This document shows positions 51,401 to 59,154 of a DNA stretch of 64,000 nt, piece after piece. Within the stretch, counting starts at the first letter, position 1, and every line of letters starts with the position of its first letter. The notes beneath the pieces were generated by a model. That model saw only the letters and a list, made by a program, of their open reading frames with translations. It was not told the origin of the DNA and made no database searches. Made by a program: the position numbers and the translations under genes. This DNA is from JANSYA01 sp965243385 (GTDB lineage: Bacteria > Spirochaetota > Leptospiria > Leptospirales > Leptonemataceae), in assembly GCA_965243385.1 (NCBI GenBank), contig CBDEUV010000002.1:620001-684000 (forward strand), given 5' to 3'.

Positions 51401-52023
51401 AACTCGCCCGAACCGAATGCGGTGCGGGCTTCCGAACCGGCCCGCGCGAAAGCCTGCGGCAATTCCGCGGCGTCGTGCACGATGCGCATACCACGGCCGC
51501 CGCCGCCCGCGACCGCCTTGAGTATCCCGGGGCCGTTGAGCTTATGAAAGAATGCTTCGGCGGCCGCCAGATCCGCCAGCGTCGAACTTCCTTCGATCAC
51601 GGGCACGCCCTGTTCTCGGGCGAGGCGAAGCGCGGCGGCCTTGTCGCCGAAGACCCGCAGGTTTTCCGGATCCGCTCCGATCCAGAGCAGACCGCGTGTC
51701 CGGCAGAGCTCCGCGAAGGCTGCGCTTTCGCTCAGGAAACCATAGCCGGGGTGCAACGCGTCGCACTGCTGAGCGAGGGCGAGCTCCAGCAGCGCGTCCT
51801 GGTCCAGATAGGCGGCCGGGCCGGCGGTTGCGGATTCAGCCATCCCGGCCATCGCGGTCGTCAGCAGGGGTCCCGGCGTTTCTTCCCGGGCAAGTAATCC
51901 ATAGCTCTGCATTCCCATCACCCGGGCAGTTCGCGCAATGCGCAGCGCGATCTCCCCTCGATTGGCGATGAAGAGGCGACTCGCGGGAGCGCCAGCTCTG
52001 GAAGATATAAAAGTGGAGTGCAC
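48436..52023 (-). CDS. Fused acyl-CoA carboxylase (biotin carboxylase - BCCP - carboxyltransferase)
   Basis: I prefer the GTG at 52023 (1,195 residues). A frame reaching a GTG at 52155 adds 44 residues with no homology. The biotin carboxylase half (LFIANRGEIALRIAR, AVAGGGGRGMRIV, ECTLQRRHQK, EANPRLQVEHTVTEE) has all expected residues, unlike the giant carboxylase at 755. A Pro/Ala-rich linker holds a tandem repeat (50369-50449), then the biotinyl domain with EAMKMEHV. The carboxyltransferase half follows (GTQGAMNHKKTDR, EGGGGRPGDTD, and in its last third CDTPGIMVGPEAE and RKGYGLGAMAMAGG). Fusions of this type occur in several bacterial phyla with differing substrates (propionyl-, acetyl- or branched acyl-CoA), which sequence alone does not settle here. 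If it makes methylmalonyl-CoA it could feed AT1 of PKS A. It is divergent from the nitrate operon. Confidence 0.9.
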   Translation of the reverse strand: MHSTFISSRAGAPASRLFIANRGEIALRIARTARVMGMQSYGLLAREETPGPLLTTAMAGMAESATAGPAAYLDQDALLELALAQQCDALHPGYGFLSESAAFAELCRTRGLLWIGADPENLRVFGDKAAALRLAREQGVPVIEGSSTLADLAAAEAFFHKLNGPGILKAVAGGGGRGMRIVHDAAELPQAFARAGSEARTAFGSGELYMERLLPRARHIEVQILADRAGDACHLGERECTLQRRHQKLIEIAPAPRLAPELRRALTDSALKLARAAKYCGVGTFEFLVPESDGNAASAGDPAAIYFIEANPRLQVEHTVTEEINGVDLVQAQILLAGGAPLDAIPGLSAALKSQAEREHSTGDVFAIQLRINAERTDSEGRTLPAGGRLTRFASPGGPGVRLDTAAAEGYEPAEGFDSLLAKLIVRRSGAGFAGALDLAAAALAELRVLGIETNRDLLASLLAHPRVREHQIYTRFIDDHLSELLAESDRRRANTTEQSAPEASETKRVPGGEKPSQERDDVGANNARGAVRADKVRGAVCADKVRGAVCAPMRGRILELAATLHHPVRAGEELAVLEAMKMEHVITAPCDGLLTAVHAGAGDPVDEGQLLFMIDEPDVAEASPPESNPGHAGAADPGRDDSDSSAAGSLRADLREVLERRAATKDASRPRAVAKRHKRGQRTARENIADLCDPGSFHEYGGFALAAQRRRRSLEDLIQMSPADGLVAGLGTVNAELFGGAARAPGGGDDKSAVSANASGAPAGSHPARCAVMSYDYTVFAGTQGAMNHKKTDRLLHIVRDLRLPFIVFAEGGGGRPGDTDVAAIAGLDLTTFRDYAALSGIAPRIAIASGRCFAGNAALFGCSDLTIATEDATIGMGGPVMVKGGGLGNFRAEEIGPASRQAENGVVDVLVRNEAEAVHTAKKALSYFQGSLGNFRAADQALLRDAVPERRLRAYDVRGVIELLADEHSVLELRRAFAPGMITALIRVAGRPMGLLANNPAHLAGAIDAPAADKAARFLQLCDAFDLPVLSLCDTPGIMVGPEAESQALVRHASRLFLAAGAISVPVFTIVLRKGYGLGAMAMAGGGFHAPVFTVAWPTGEFGAMGLEGAVSTGFQKELAEVKDWDERQQLFEKLVSDAYEQGKALNMATHLEIDDVIDPAASRDWIVRGLASLPPVTGWAARTTRKRMIDAW
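50369..50449. repeat. Three tandem 27-bp repeats inside the fused carboxylase gene
   Basis: Two identical 27-base units (50369-50395 and 50396-50422) and a third with several changes (50423-50449) lie head to tail. On the minus strand each encodes nine residues, ADKVRGAVC or a close variant, in the flexible linker just before the biotinyl domain. The number of units keeps the frame, so copy number could vary without breaking the enzyme. It is not a CRISPR array: there are no spacers. Confidence 0.9.
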
Positions 52024-52459
52024 GTAGAGCGACCTTGATCCGGGATTAGGGAAGCGATGCTTCGAATGCGCGCGAAAACGCTGCGCGGTTACGGTTCCCG
52101 CCCGAAGCCCTCCTGTCACGTGCCAATTCCGGATCGCACTGGCTCCGGACGCCACGAATCGCCCCTAATAAAAAAAATGCCCTCGGCTGCTCTTTTTTTA
52201 GCGAAGCCGGCCGCTTCTCGCTCGCCCGGAATCAGCTTTCACACGCCGCACAATTTTTCTGGTGCAGCATGCTAATTGTTTGCGCATATTTTTTGACAGT
52301 TTCGCTATAAGAATAAGCAATCGACTATCAATATATGATTATCGCAATATAAACTCTGATACAAATTATTTAACGCGTACTGATAAGGCGTACTGCCAAG
52401 AAAGAAAGCTTCGACAGTTTGGCACGCTCATTGCAATGAGCCGGGCAAGGAGTAAGTCT
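52024..52459. other. Divergent control region between the carboxylase and nitrate operon
   Basis: This is a 436-base region. The part from 52260 to 52400 is strikingly AT-rich for this genome. It holds the sigma-54 promoter at 52419-52436 for the nitrate operon and, about 180 bases before the inferred start of transcription, a TGGTGCA heptamer at 52260-52266 identical to half of the enteric NtrC site. An imperfect palindrome, ATCAATATATGAT, lies near 52338-52350. Near 52170-52199 a run of A is followed by a run of T around GCC-CTC-GGC. Confidence 0.55.
52419..52436 (+). promoter_or_regulatory. Sigma-54 (RpoN) promoter of the nitrate assimilation operon
   Basis: The sequence TTGGCACG-CTCA-TTGCAA matches the -24/-12 consensus YTGGCACGrNNNTTGCW at almost every position, with the required spacing between GG and GC. 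Transcription would start near 52445, leaving a leader of about 15 bases that still contains the AAGGAG ribosome-binding site before the ATG at 52460. Sigma-54 with NtrC is a common control for nitrogen assimilation. The -24/-12 match is seen directly; function is inferred. Confidence 0.8.
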
Positions 52460-53797
52460 ATGACTACTAAACCTGGCTCAAAGGCCACACGAATTCATCT
52501 ATTCAGTTTTAATACGCCCCAGATGCGGACCTTCCATCTGACCTGGCTGGCGTTCTTCCTGTGCTTCTTCGGCTGGTTCGGAATCGCGCCGCTGATGGTC
52601 TACGTTCGGGACGAACTGGGACTGAGCAAAGCTCAGATTGGCAATATCATTATCGCCTCGGTGGCGATTACCGTCTTCGCGCGACTCGCCGTCGGCTGGC
52701 TGTGCGATAAAATCGGTCCGCGGATCGCTTATACCATCGTCTTGATTTTCGGTTCGCTGCCGGTCATGGGCATCGGCCTGGCCGACAGCTACCTGAGCTT
52801 CTTGCTCTTTCGTCTGGCGATCGGCGTCATCGGCGCTTCGTTCGTAATTACGCAATACCACACCTCGGTGATGTTCGCTCCGAACGTGGTCGGCACCGCG
52901 AACGCGACGACCGCCGGCTGGGGCAATCTCGGCGGCGGCGTTACGCAGATGGTGATGCCGGCCGTTTTCGGATTCTTCGCCGCCTTCGGCGCGACGACCG
53001 CGATGTCCTGGCGCTACGCCATGATCGTTCCCGGCGTAATTCTGTTTATCATGGGCTTCGTTTATTATTTCGGCACCCAGGATACTCCCGGCGGAAACTT
53101 CAAAGACATCAAAGAATCTCATCCCAAATTTCAGGGCGGCCAGAAAAACTCGCTGCGCAATTTTCTTTCGGTCATGAAAGACGTGCGCGTCTGGGCGCTC
53201 TTCGTGATCTACGGCGCATGCTTCGGTATCGAGCTGACCATCAACAATATCGCGGCGTTGTATTATGTTGACCGCTTCGAATTGACTCCCGCTACCGCGG
53301 GTCTGATCGCCGGCCTCTTCGGCTTAATGAATATCTTCGCCCGCACCCTGGGCGGTATCTTCGGCGATCGCTTCGGTAAGAAATGGGGACTCAAAGGCCG
53401 CGTTCAGTGGCTCGCGATCGCTCTCGCGGGCGAAGCCGTATTCCTGATGGTCTTCTCGCAGATGAACGTTCTGTACTTCGCCATCGGTGCTATGATCCTG
53501 TTTAGTCTCTTTGTGCAAATGTCAGAAGGCGCGACCTACTCCGTTGTGCCCTTCGTCAATCGTAAAGCCGTCGGCGCCGTGTCCGGCATCGTCGGAGCCG
53601 GCGGTAACGCGGGCGCGGTCGCCGCCGGCTTTCTCTTTCGCGGAGACTTATCCTATCAGGAAGCCCTGCTGACCATCGGTGTAGTGGTCCTGGTCGCGGC
53701 CGCGCTTTCCCTGGTCGTACGCTTCTCGGAGGCCGAAGAACAGGCAGTCGAAGAAGAAATGCAGAATCTAATCAAAGAGGCGGAGGCGACGGCCTGA
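52460..53797 (+). CDS. narK: NarK/NasA-type nitrate/nitrite transporter (MFS)
   Basis: This 445-residue inner-membrane transporter has about 12 hydrophobic segments. The nitrate-porter signature AGWGNLGGGVTQMVMP lies in the first half and the MFS motif GWLCDKIGPRIAYT lies between helices 2 and 3. A second nitrate-type glycine-rich motif, IVGAGGNAGAVAAGFL, is in the C-terminal half. It should import nitrate, possibly in exchange for nitrite. I set the start at 52460, behind AAGGAG; an upstream extension to 52262 would run through the sigma-54 promoter and has no homology. It is the first gene of the operon, 54 bases before the nitrate reductase. Confidence 0.95.
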   Translation: MTTKPGSKATRIHLFSFNTPQMRTFHLTWLAFFLCFFGWFGIAPLMVYVRDELGLSKAQIGNIIIASVAITVFARLAVGWLCDKIGPRIAYTIVLIFGSLPVMGIGLADSYLSFLLFRLAIGVIGASFVITQYHTSVMFAPNVVGTANATTAGWGNLGGGVTQMVMPAVFGFFAAFGATTAMSWRYAMIVPGVILFIMGFVYYFGTQDTPGGNFKDIKESHPKFQGGQKNSLRNFLSVMKDVRVWALFVIYGACFGIELTINNIAALYYVDRFELTPATAGLIAGLFGLMNIFARTLGGIFGDRFGKKWGLKGRVQWLAIALAGEAVFLMVFSQMNVLYFAIGAMILFSLFVQMSEGATYSVVPFVNRKAVGAVSGIVGAGGNAGAVAAGFLFRGDLSYQEALLTIGVVVLVAAALSLVVRFSEAEEQAVEEEMQNLIKEAEATA

Positions 53798-53851
53798 GCC
53801 GCGCCCATCTGCACGCTTACGAATAAACGAAACGATTCGGTCGCAATCCAG

Positions 53852-56800
53852 ATGCTACAGACGAAACATAAAACCACCTGTTCGTACTGCGGCGTGGGTT
53901 GCGGCCTCATCGTCACAGAAGAAGATCCCCGCTCCGGAAAGCTGAGCGTCCAGGGCGATCCCGACCATCCCGCGAATCTGGGGCGGCTCTGCTCGAAAGG
54001 CATGAACCTGCACCACGTCGCGATGGACACCAGCGATCGTTTGCTCTATCCGCAAATGCGCCGCAGCCCCGGCGCGCCTCTCGAGCGAGTTAGCTGGGAT
54101 CAAGCCATGCAGCGCGCGGCGGCCGTCTTTAAGAGCGTCATCGATCGCCACGGACCGGACGCGGTCGGCTTTTATGTTTCCGGCCAACTGCTCACCGAAG
54201 AGTATTATCTGGTCAACAAGTTGACCAAAGGCTTTCTCGGCACGGCCAATATCGACACGAATTCGCGTTTGTGTATGTCTTCGGCGGTCGTGGCTTACAA
54301 GCAGGCGCTGGGCGAAGACTCGGTGCCGATTACATATGAAGACATCGACGAGTGCGAAGTCTTCTTTATTGCCGGAGCGAATCCGGCCTGGTGTCATCCG
54401 ATCCTCTTTCGCCGCATAGAAGATCGCAAAGCCGCCGCTCCGAATACGAAGATCATCGTGGCGGATCCGCGGCGCACCGATACCTGCGAACTGGCGGATC
54501 TACATCTCCAGCTCAAACCCGGCACCGACGTCACATTGTATAACGCGATCGGCCGCTGCCTACTCGAAAGCGGAAAAATCGATCACAAATTCATCGAAGC
54601 GCATACGGAAGGCTTTGAAAAATTAAAAGCCTGCGTTTTCGAGCGCGACGTGGCCGAAGCCGCCGCGATCTGCGACGTCCCCGAAGCACAGATCCGCCTG
54701 GCCGCGGGAATGATCGGCGACGCAAAATCTTTTCTGACATTATGGGCCATGGGTTTGAATCAAAGCGCGATCGGCGTGCGCAAAAACCTGGCTCTCATTA
54801 ACCTGAACTTAATCACCGGCCACATCGGCCGGCCGGGCTCCGGTCCCTTCTCATTGACCGGACAACCCAACGCGATGGGCGGCCGCGAAGTGGGCGGACT
54901 GGCGAATATGCTGGCCGCGCATCGCGACCTGACGAATCCCGCGCATCGCGCGGAAGTGGCGGCGCACTGGAACGTGCCCGCCGAACGCATTCCGCAAAGC
55001 CCCGGCCTCTCCGCCGTCGATATGTTCACGGCCCTGCGCGAAGACCGCCTGAAGGCCGTGTGGATCGTATGCACGAATCCGCTGGTCAGCCTGCCGGATA
55101 CGAATCTGGTCGAGGAAGCCCTTTCGCGAGGCCGTTTTGTGATCGTGCAGGATATTTCGCGCAATTCAGATACCGCTCATTATGCGGACCTGCTTTTGCC
55201 GGCCGCGGGCTGGCTGGAAAAAGAAGGCACGATGACCAACTCCGATCGGCGGGTGAGCTATTTGCCGCGGCTGCGACAGGCCCCCGGCGAAGCGCTGCCC
55301 GACGCCGAAATCTTCGCGCGCTTCGCACAGGCGATGGGTTACGGCGAAGAGTTTTCTTATTATTCCGAAAGCGCGAAGGCAAGCGCGTCAGGCGCATCAG
55401 AAGCCAGCGGTTCGGCCGCGGTCTATCGCGAGCACTGCGAATTGACCCGCGGCACGAATCTGGACGTGAGCGGCCTGAGCTACGAACGACTCAAGCAGGG
55501 TACAGTGCAGTGGCCCGTACCCCGCGCCGGACATTCCGGAACGCCGCGGTTATTCGCGGATGGTCGCTTTTATACGCCGACCGGCCGCGCGCGCCTCTTC
55601 GATTGTCCGGACGAAAACACCAGCGAAAGCTGCAGCCCGGACTACCCTTTCGTACTGACCACCGGCCGCATTCGCGATCAGTGGCATACCATGACCCGCA
55701 CCGGCAAAGTCCGGCGGCTGGGCACGCATATTAAACGCCCCTATCTTGAAATCCATCCCGTAGACGCGGCGGCACTCGCTATAGCGAGCGACGATCTGGT
55801 CGAAGTCGCCGGGCGCCGCGGCTCGATTCGACTGCGTGCGAAACTCACCGACAGCATCAAGCGCGGCGTGGTTTTCGCGCCGATGCACTGGGGCAAGATC
55901 CTGAACAACGCCGGCGCCCGCGCGAACAATATCACCAACCCGCTCTACGATCCGGTATCGAAAGAGCCGGATTTCAAATTCTCCGCCGTGCGCGTTCAAA
56001 AATATTCGCCGGCCGCGGCACGGCGTATCGTCGTCATCGGCGCCGGGGCTGCGTCTTTCGCATTTGTTGAAGCGCATCGCCGCGAAAACCGCGCGGACCG
56101 CATCACGATTCTTTCGCGCGAACCGGAAGCATTTTACAATCGCATTCTGTTGCCGGAATACATCGACGGCCGTCGACGCTTCGAGGATCTCAGGCTGGCC
56201 GCGGCGGATTTCGCCCGCGAATACGACGTCGAAATCCAGGCGAATACCGGCGCCGGGCATATCGATCGCAAAGCCCGAAGGGTCGTCGCCGAAGACGGCC
56301 GATCCTTCCCCTACGATATTCTCGTGCTGGCCACCGGCAGTCGGCCCCGGCGCCATCCGCATCCGGCCCTGTCCGCTTCCGAAAACGGCGCGCCCGTCTA
56401 CACTCTGCGCAATCGCGGCGACGCGGAACGCATTCGAGATCGCGCCGGCTCCGCTCCGTTAATCGTCGGCGGCGGACTGCTGGGCATCGAACTGGCCGAC
56501 GCGCTGCGAAACGCACCGCGCGCGAACGGCGACGCGCGCAGCGAGAAACGCAGAGTGCTTCTCGTGCATCGCTCCACGCATTTGATGAGCAAGCAGCTCG
56601 ACCGCAGCGCGGCCGGACTACTGGCGGACGCTCTGCAGACCCGCAAAGGGATCGAACTCTATCTGAACGACGAAGTCATCGGACTGTATCCGGAAGGCTC
56701 CGGCGCGACCGCGACGCATTCCAGCGCCTCAGCGGCCGGGGGCGAGCCCAGGTGGACGGCCTATCTTGCGAGCGGCAAGCGCCTCAGCTGTACTTCCGTG

Positions 56801-57565
56801 ATCTGCGCGATGGGCACCGAACCCGAAACCAATCTGGCCCGGGCCGCGGGACTGCGTACCAATTTCGGCGTGCTGGTCGACGAGTATTTACGCACCAGCG
56901 ATCCCGATATCTACGCCATCGGCGAAGTCATCGAATTCAAACACCGCACGTACGGCACCACCCTCGCCGCGGCCGCTCAGGCCGAAACGCTGGCGGGCGT
57001 ACTGGCCGGCGATCCGACCGTGCACTACCAGGGTTCCATCGATCTGAATATTCTGAAAGTCGAAGGCGTTCCGCTGGTCAGCATGGGCGCGATCAAAATC
57101 GAGCGACCGGGCGACGAAGTGCTCGTGGCCAGCGACCTCAGCCGCGGTCACTATAAGAAATTTATCATTCGCGACGGCCGATTGGCCGGATGCATTCTCG
57201 TGGGCGACACGTCGCAACTGCCGGTACTGCGCAATTTTCACGAAACTCAGCTGGAACTGGAAAAGGAGCGCGAAACGCTGCTGGGCGGATCGGGCGACGG
57301 CTGCAGCAAAGCGGCGCAAGGCCCGGTCGTGTGTTCGTGCAACCAGATCGGCGAAGGCGATTTGATAGACGCGATCGACGCCGGCGCGGCCGACGCGGAG
57401 AGCCTGTGCGCCGCGACCGGCGCCGGCAGCGGCTGCGGCAGCTGCAAACCGGAAGTGCGCAGACTCTTCGAAACTCTGGGAAGCTCTAAAAACAAATCGA
57501 ACGCGGCGACACCGATTGCCCCAACGACCGCGATGAGCGGCGCGGTCGTGGGAGGCGCGCAGTGA
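53852..57565 (+). CDS. Assimilatory nitrate reductase fused to FAD reductase and BFD domains
   Basis: This 1,237-residue protein combines catalytic and electron-transfer parts that are usually separate. Residues 1-700 form the molybdenum bis-MGD enzyme: a [4Fe-4S] motif with Cys 10, 13, 17 and 47, the Mo-ligand region NSRLCMSS (Cys 141), and a C-terminal MGD-binding beta barrel. Residues about 723-1120 are an FAD-dependent pyridine nucleotide reductase like the NirB N-terminus (RRIVVIGAGAASFAF, IVGGGLLGIELAD, DIYAIGEVIEF). The last part is a BFD-like [2Fe-2S] domain (VVCSCNQIGEGD, GSGCGSCKPE). It should reduce nitrate to nitrite with NAD(P)H in the cytoplasm without a separate electron-transfer subunit. 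Its TGA stop overlaps the GTG start of the next gene. Confidence 0.93.
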   Translation: MLQTKHKTTCSYCGVGCGLIVTEEDPRSGKLSVQGDPDHPANLGRLCSKGMNLHHVAMDTSDRLLYPQMRRSPGAPLERVSWDQAMQRAAAVFKSVIDRHGPDAVGFYVSGQLLTEEYYLVNKLTKGFLGTANIDTNSRLCMSSAVVAYKQALGEDSVPITYEDIDECEVFFIAGANPAWCHPILFRRIEDRKAAAPNTKIIVADPRRTDTCELADLHLQLKPGTDVTLYNAIGRCLLESGKIDHKFIEAHTEGFEKLKACVFERDVAEAAAICDVPEAQIRLAAGMIGDAKSFLTLWAMGLNQSAIGVRKNLALINLNLITGHIGRPGSGPFSLTGQPNAMGGREVGGLANMLAAHRDLTNPAHRAEVAAHWNVPAERIPQSPGLSAVDMFTALREDRLKAVWIVCTNPLVSLPDTNLVEEALSRGRFVIVQDISRNSDTAHYADLLLPAAGWLEKEGTMTNSDRRVSYLPRLRQAPGEALPDAEIFARFAQAMGYGEEFSYYSESAKASASGASEASGSAAVYREHCELTRGTNLDVSGLSYERLKQGTVQWPVPRAGHSGTPRLFADGRFYTPTGRARLFDCPDENTSESCSPDYPFVLTTGRIRDQWHTMTRTGKVRRLGTHIKRPYLEIHPVDAAALAIASDDLVEVAGRRGSIRLRAKLTDSIKRGVVFAPMHWGKILNNAGARANNITNPLYDPVSKEPDFKFSAVRVQKYSPAAARRIVVIGAGAASFAFVEAHRRENRADRITILSREPEAFYNRILLPEYIDGRRRFEDLRLAAADFAREYDVEIQANTGAGHIDRKARRVVAEDGRSFPYDILVLATGSRPRRHPHPALSASENGAPVYTLRNRGDAERIRDRAGSAPLIVGGGLLGIELADALRNAPRANGDARSEKRRVLLVHRSTHLMSKQLDRSAAGLLADALQTRKGIELYLNDEVIGLYPEGSGATATHSSASAAGGEPRWTAYLASGKRLSCTSVICAMGTEPETNLARAAGLRTNFGVLVDEYLRTSDPDIYAIGEVIEFKHRTYGTTLAAAAQAETLAGVLAGDPTVHYQGSIDLNILKVEGVPLVSMGAIKIERPGDEVLVASDLSRGHYKKFIIRDGRLAGCILVGDTSQLPVLRNFHETQLELEKERETLLGGSGDGCSKAAQGPVVCSCNQIGEGDLIDAIDAGAADAESLCAATGAGSGCGSCKPEVRRLFETLGSSKNKSNAATPIAPTTAMSGAVVGGAQ

Positions 57566-59121
57566 AATTTTTTAATTCCGATCCATCCACGTGTTTCGTA
57601 TGCGAAGCGCCCGGCGGCGTTTTTTCGCCCGGAGCGCTGGGCGAACTCGCGCGGGCCGCGCAGCAATTCGGATCCGAGGCGATTCGCGTCGCCCTGGATC
57701 AGAAGCTCGCCTTAAACCTGCCCGATGCGCGTTCGGCGAAGGCCTTTCGCCTGAGCGCGGCGGCGCGCATATTCGCCTCATCCGCGGACCGTCTTTCGGT
57801 CTCGTCTTCGATTGCAGGCGTCGACACGGATACGAACGCCGGCACTCCCTGGCTGACCGAAAGCGTCTATCTCGACCTGATCGCGCTTTGCGGCTCGCAA
57901 ACAAGGTCTCCTGAAAACGCCGCCGCGCCGCGCCGCGTGCATATCGGGGATCCGCGCTTGAGTCTGAGTCCGCGCTATCCCTCCGACTGGAATTTTCTCG
58001 CTGCGGACATTCGCCATCACTGGCATCCCGGCGTTTACGATCAACACGGCGTCTTGCGTACGGCGCCCTATCTCCTGCCCTCTTATCTGTTGGGCCAGGT
58101 TCTCGAAGCGGGCGCTGAATTCGCCGCCTCTCACGGCAATGCCGACGAACCCGGCGAAGACATTCTGGAATGGCTGAGCCGGCGCTTCGCGGATTCCATT
58201 CTGACTGTTTCCACCACACACGATTACACGCCGGTGATTCCCGCGCCGGAAAAGAGCATCGCGCCGTACGAAGGCCTGAACGAAACTCACGACGGCTCCA
58301 GCCTGTGGCTCGGAGTATGCCGGCCGGCTCCAGGTTTTTCGCCGCTCTTTCTGGACGAGCTCGCCTACCTCTGCCGGAAATATGAAGTCGGCCGAATTTA
58401 CAGTACGCACTGGCATTCATTGATTATCAAAAATATTCCGCTCGCGTCGCGCTCTGATTGGCTGGCTCTGATCGCGCGCCACGGTCTGAATCTACGCCAC
58501 GACAGCGCCGCGCTGTACTGGCAGGTCGCGGACGCTTACGAAACGATACGCGAACGAATGGTGCAGGCTCTGCGTGCAACCGACGCGGGCACGGCAGGAC
58601 TGAGTTTCGCTGTGGGTCCGACGGCGCTGCGATCCGGAACGCTGATCGCCATGGTACCGGAAGGCCGCCGCCTCTTCGGCGAAGTCTTCGCGCTCTATCA
58701 TCGCCAGAATTTCGATTGTTCTCGCCACCACTGGCAAAAATTCGCGGGCGGCCTGCGAATTCGCGAACTGATTCAGGCCGTATGCGAACTGCGCGCGCAG
58801 TTTCTGGCTGAGTTTCAAGTCAAACGCAGAGAGCCCGGCGGCGGGTCCATTGAAATTGAGGCTCCATTGGCCGCCGACGAAAGCGCCCCGGCCACGACAG
58901 AACACGCCGACCTGGCTTTGTGGAGCTGCCCGGACTGCCAGACGGTTTACGAGCCGCGCTACGGCGATATTCGCTCGGGTACGCCCGAGAATACGAGCTT
59001 TGAAGAGCTGCCCGACGAATTCCGCTGCCCGGTTTGCGAGGCTCCGCGTGAAGCATTCGTTCGCGGCCTGCCCGACGACCCGGCCGCGACCTCACGCCAG
59101 TCGGCGATCGCGCAAGTATAA
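57562..59121 (+). CDS. Rubredoxin-tailed protein of the nitrate assimilation operon
   Basis: This 519-residue protein starts with GTG in a 4-base overlap (GTGA) with the nitrate reductase. Its C-terminus (about 455-500) is a rubredoxin domain: SCPDCQTVYEPRYGD, then TSFEELPDEFRCPVCEAP, with the four Cys that bind one iron. The N-terminal 420 residues have weak features of the nitrite/sulfite-reductase repeat fold (EAIRVALDQKLALNLPD, TAGLSFAVGPTALRSGTLI, HHWQKFAGGLRIREL), but I see no four-Cys cluster that would bind siroheme iron-sulfur, so it is probably not a reductase itself. Operon position suggests electron delivery to, or assembly of, nitrate or nitrite reductase. The tail assignment is firm; the role is inferred. 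Confidence 0.8.
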   Translation: MKFFNSDPSTCFVCEAPGGVFSPGALGELARAAQQFGSEAIRVALDQKLALNLPDARSAKAFRLSAAARIFASSADRLSVSSSIAGVDTDTNAGTPWLTESVYLDLIALCGSQTRSPENAAAPRRVHIGDPRLSLSPRYPSDWNFLAADIRHHWHPGVYDQHGVLRTAPYLLPSYLLGQVLEAGAEFAASHGNADEPGEDILEWLSRRFADSILTVSTTHDYTPVIPAPEKSIAPYEGLNETHDGSSLWLGVCRPAPGFSPLFLDELAYLCRKYEVGRIYSTHWHSLIIKNIPLASRSDWLALIARHGLNLRHDSAALYWQVADAYETIRERMVQALRATDAGTAGLSFAVGPTALRSGTLIAMVPEGRRLFGEVFALYHRQNFDCSRHHWQKFAGGLRIRELIQAVCELRAQFLAEFQVKRREPGGGSIEIEAPLAADESAPATTEHADLALWSCPDCQTVYEPRYGDIRSGTPENTSFEELPDEFRCPVCEAPREAFVRGLPDDPAATSRQSAIAQV

Positions 59122-59154
59122 TCATCTCCCCGAATTTAACGCACGGATACAAAA

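Noticed and set aside
52024..52155. N-terminal extension of the fused carboxylase to 52155
   Set aside because: The extra 44 residues have no similarity to carboxylases. A GTG just before the conserved N-terminus is a likelier start, though neither has a strong ribosome-binding site.
52170..52199. A-run and T-run around GCC-CTC-GGC as an intrinsic terminator
   Set aside because: It lies between two divergent genes, so neither strand has an upstream gene to terminate here. The GC part of the stem is only 3 bp.
52293..52298. TTGACA as a sigma-70 -35 box for narK
   Set aside because: No acceptable -10 hexamer lies 16-18 bases downstream, and it is about 165 bases from the gene. The sigma-54 match nearer the gene is far better.
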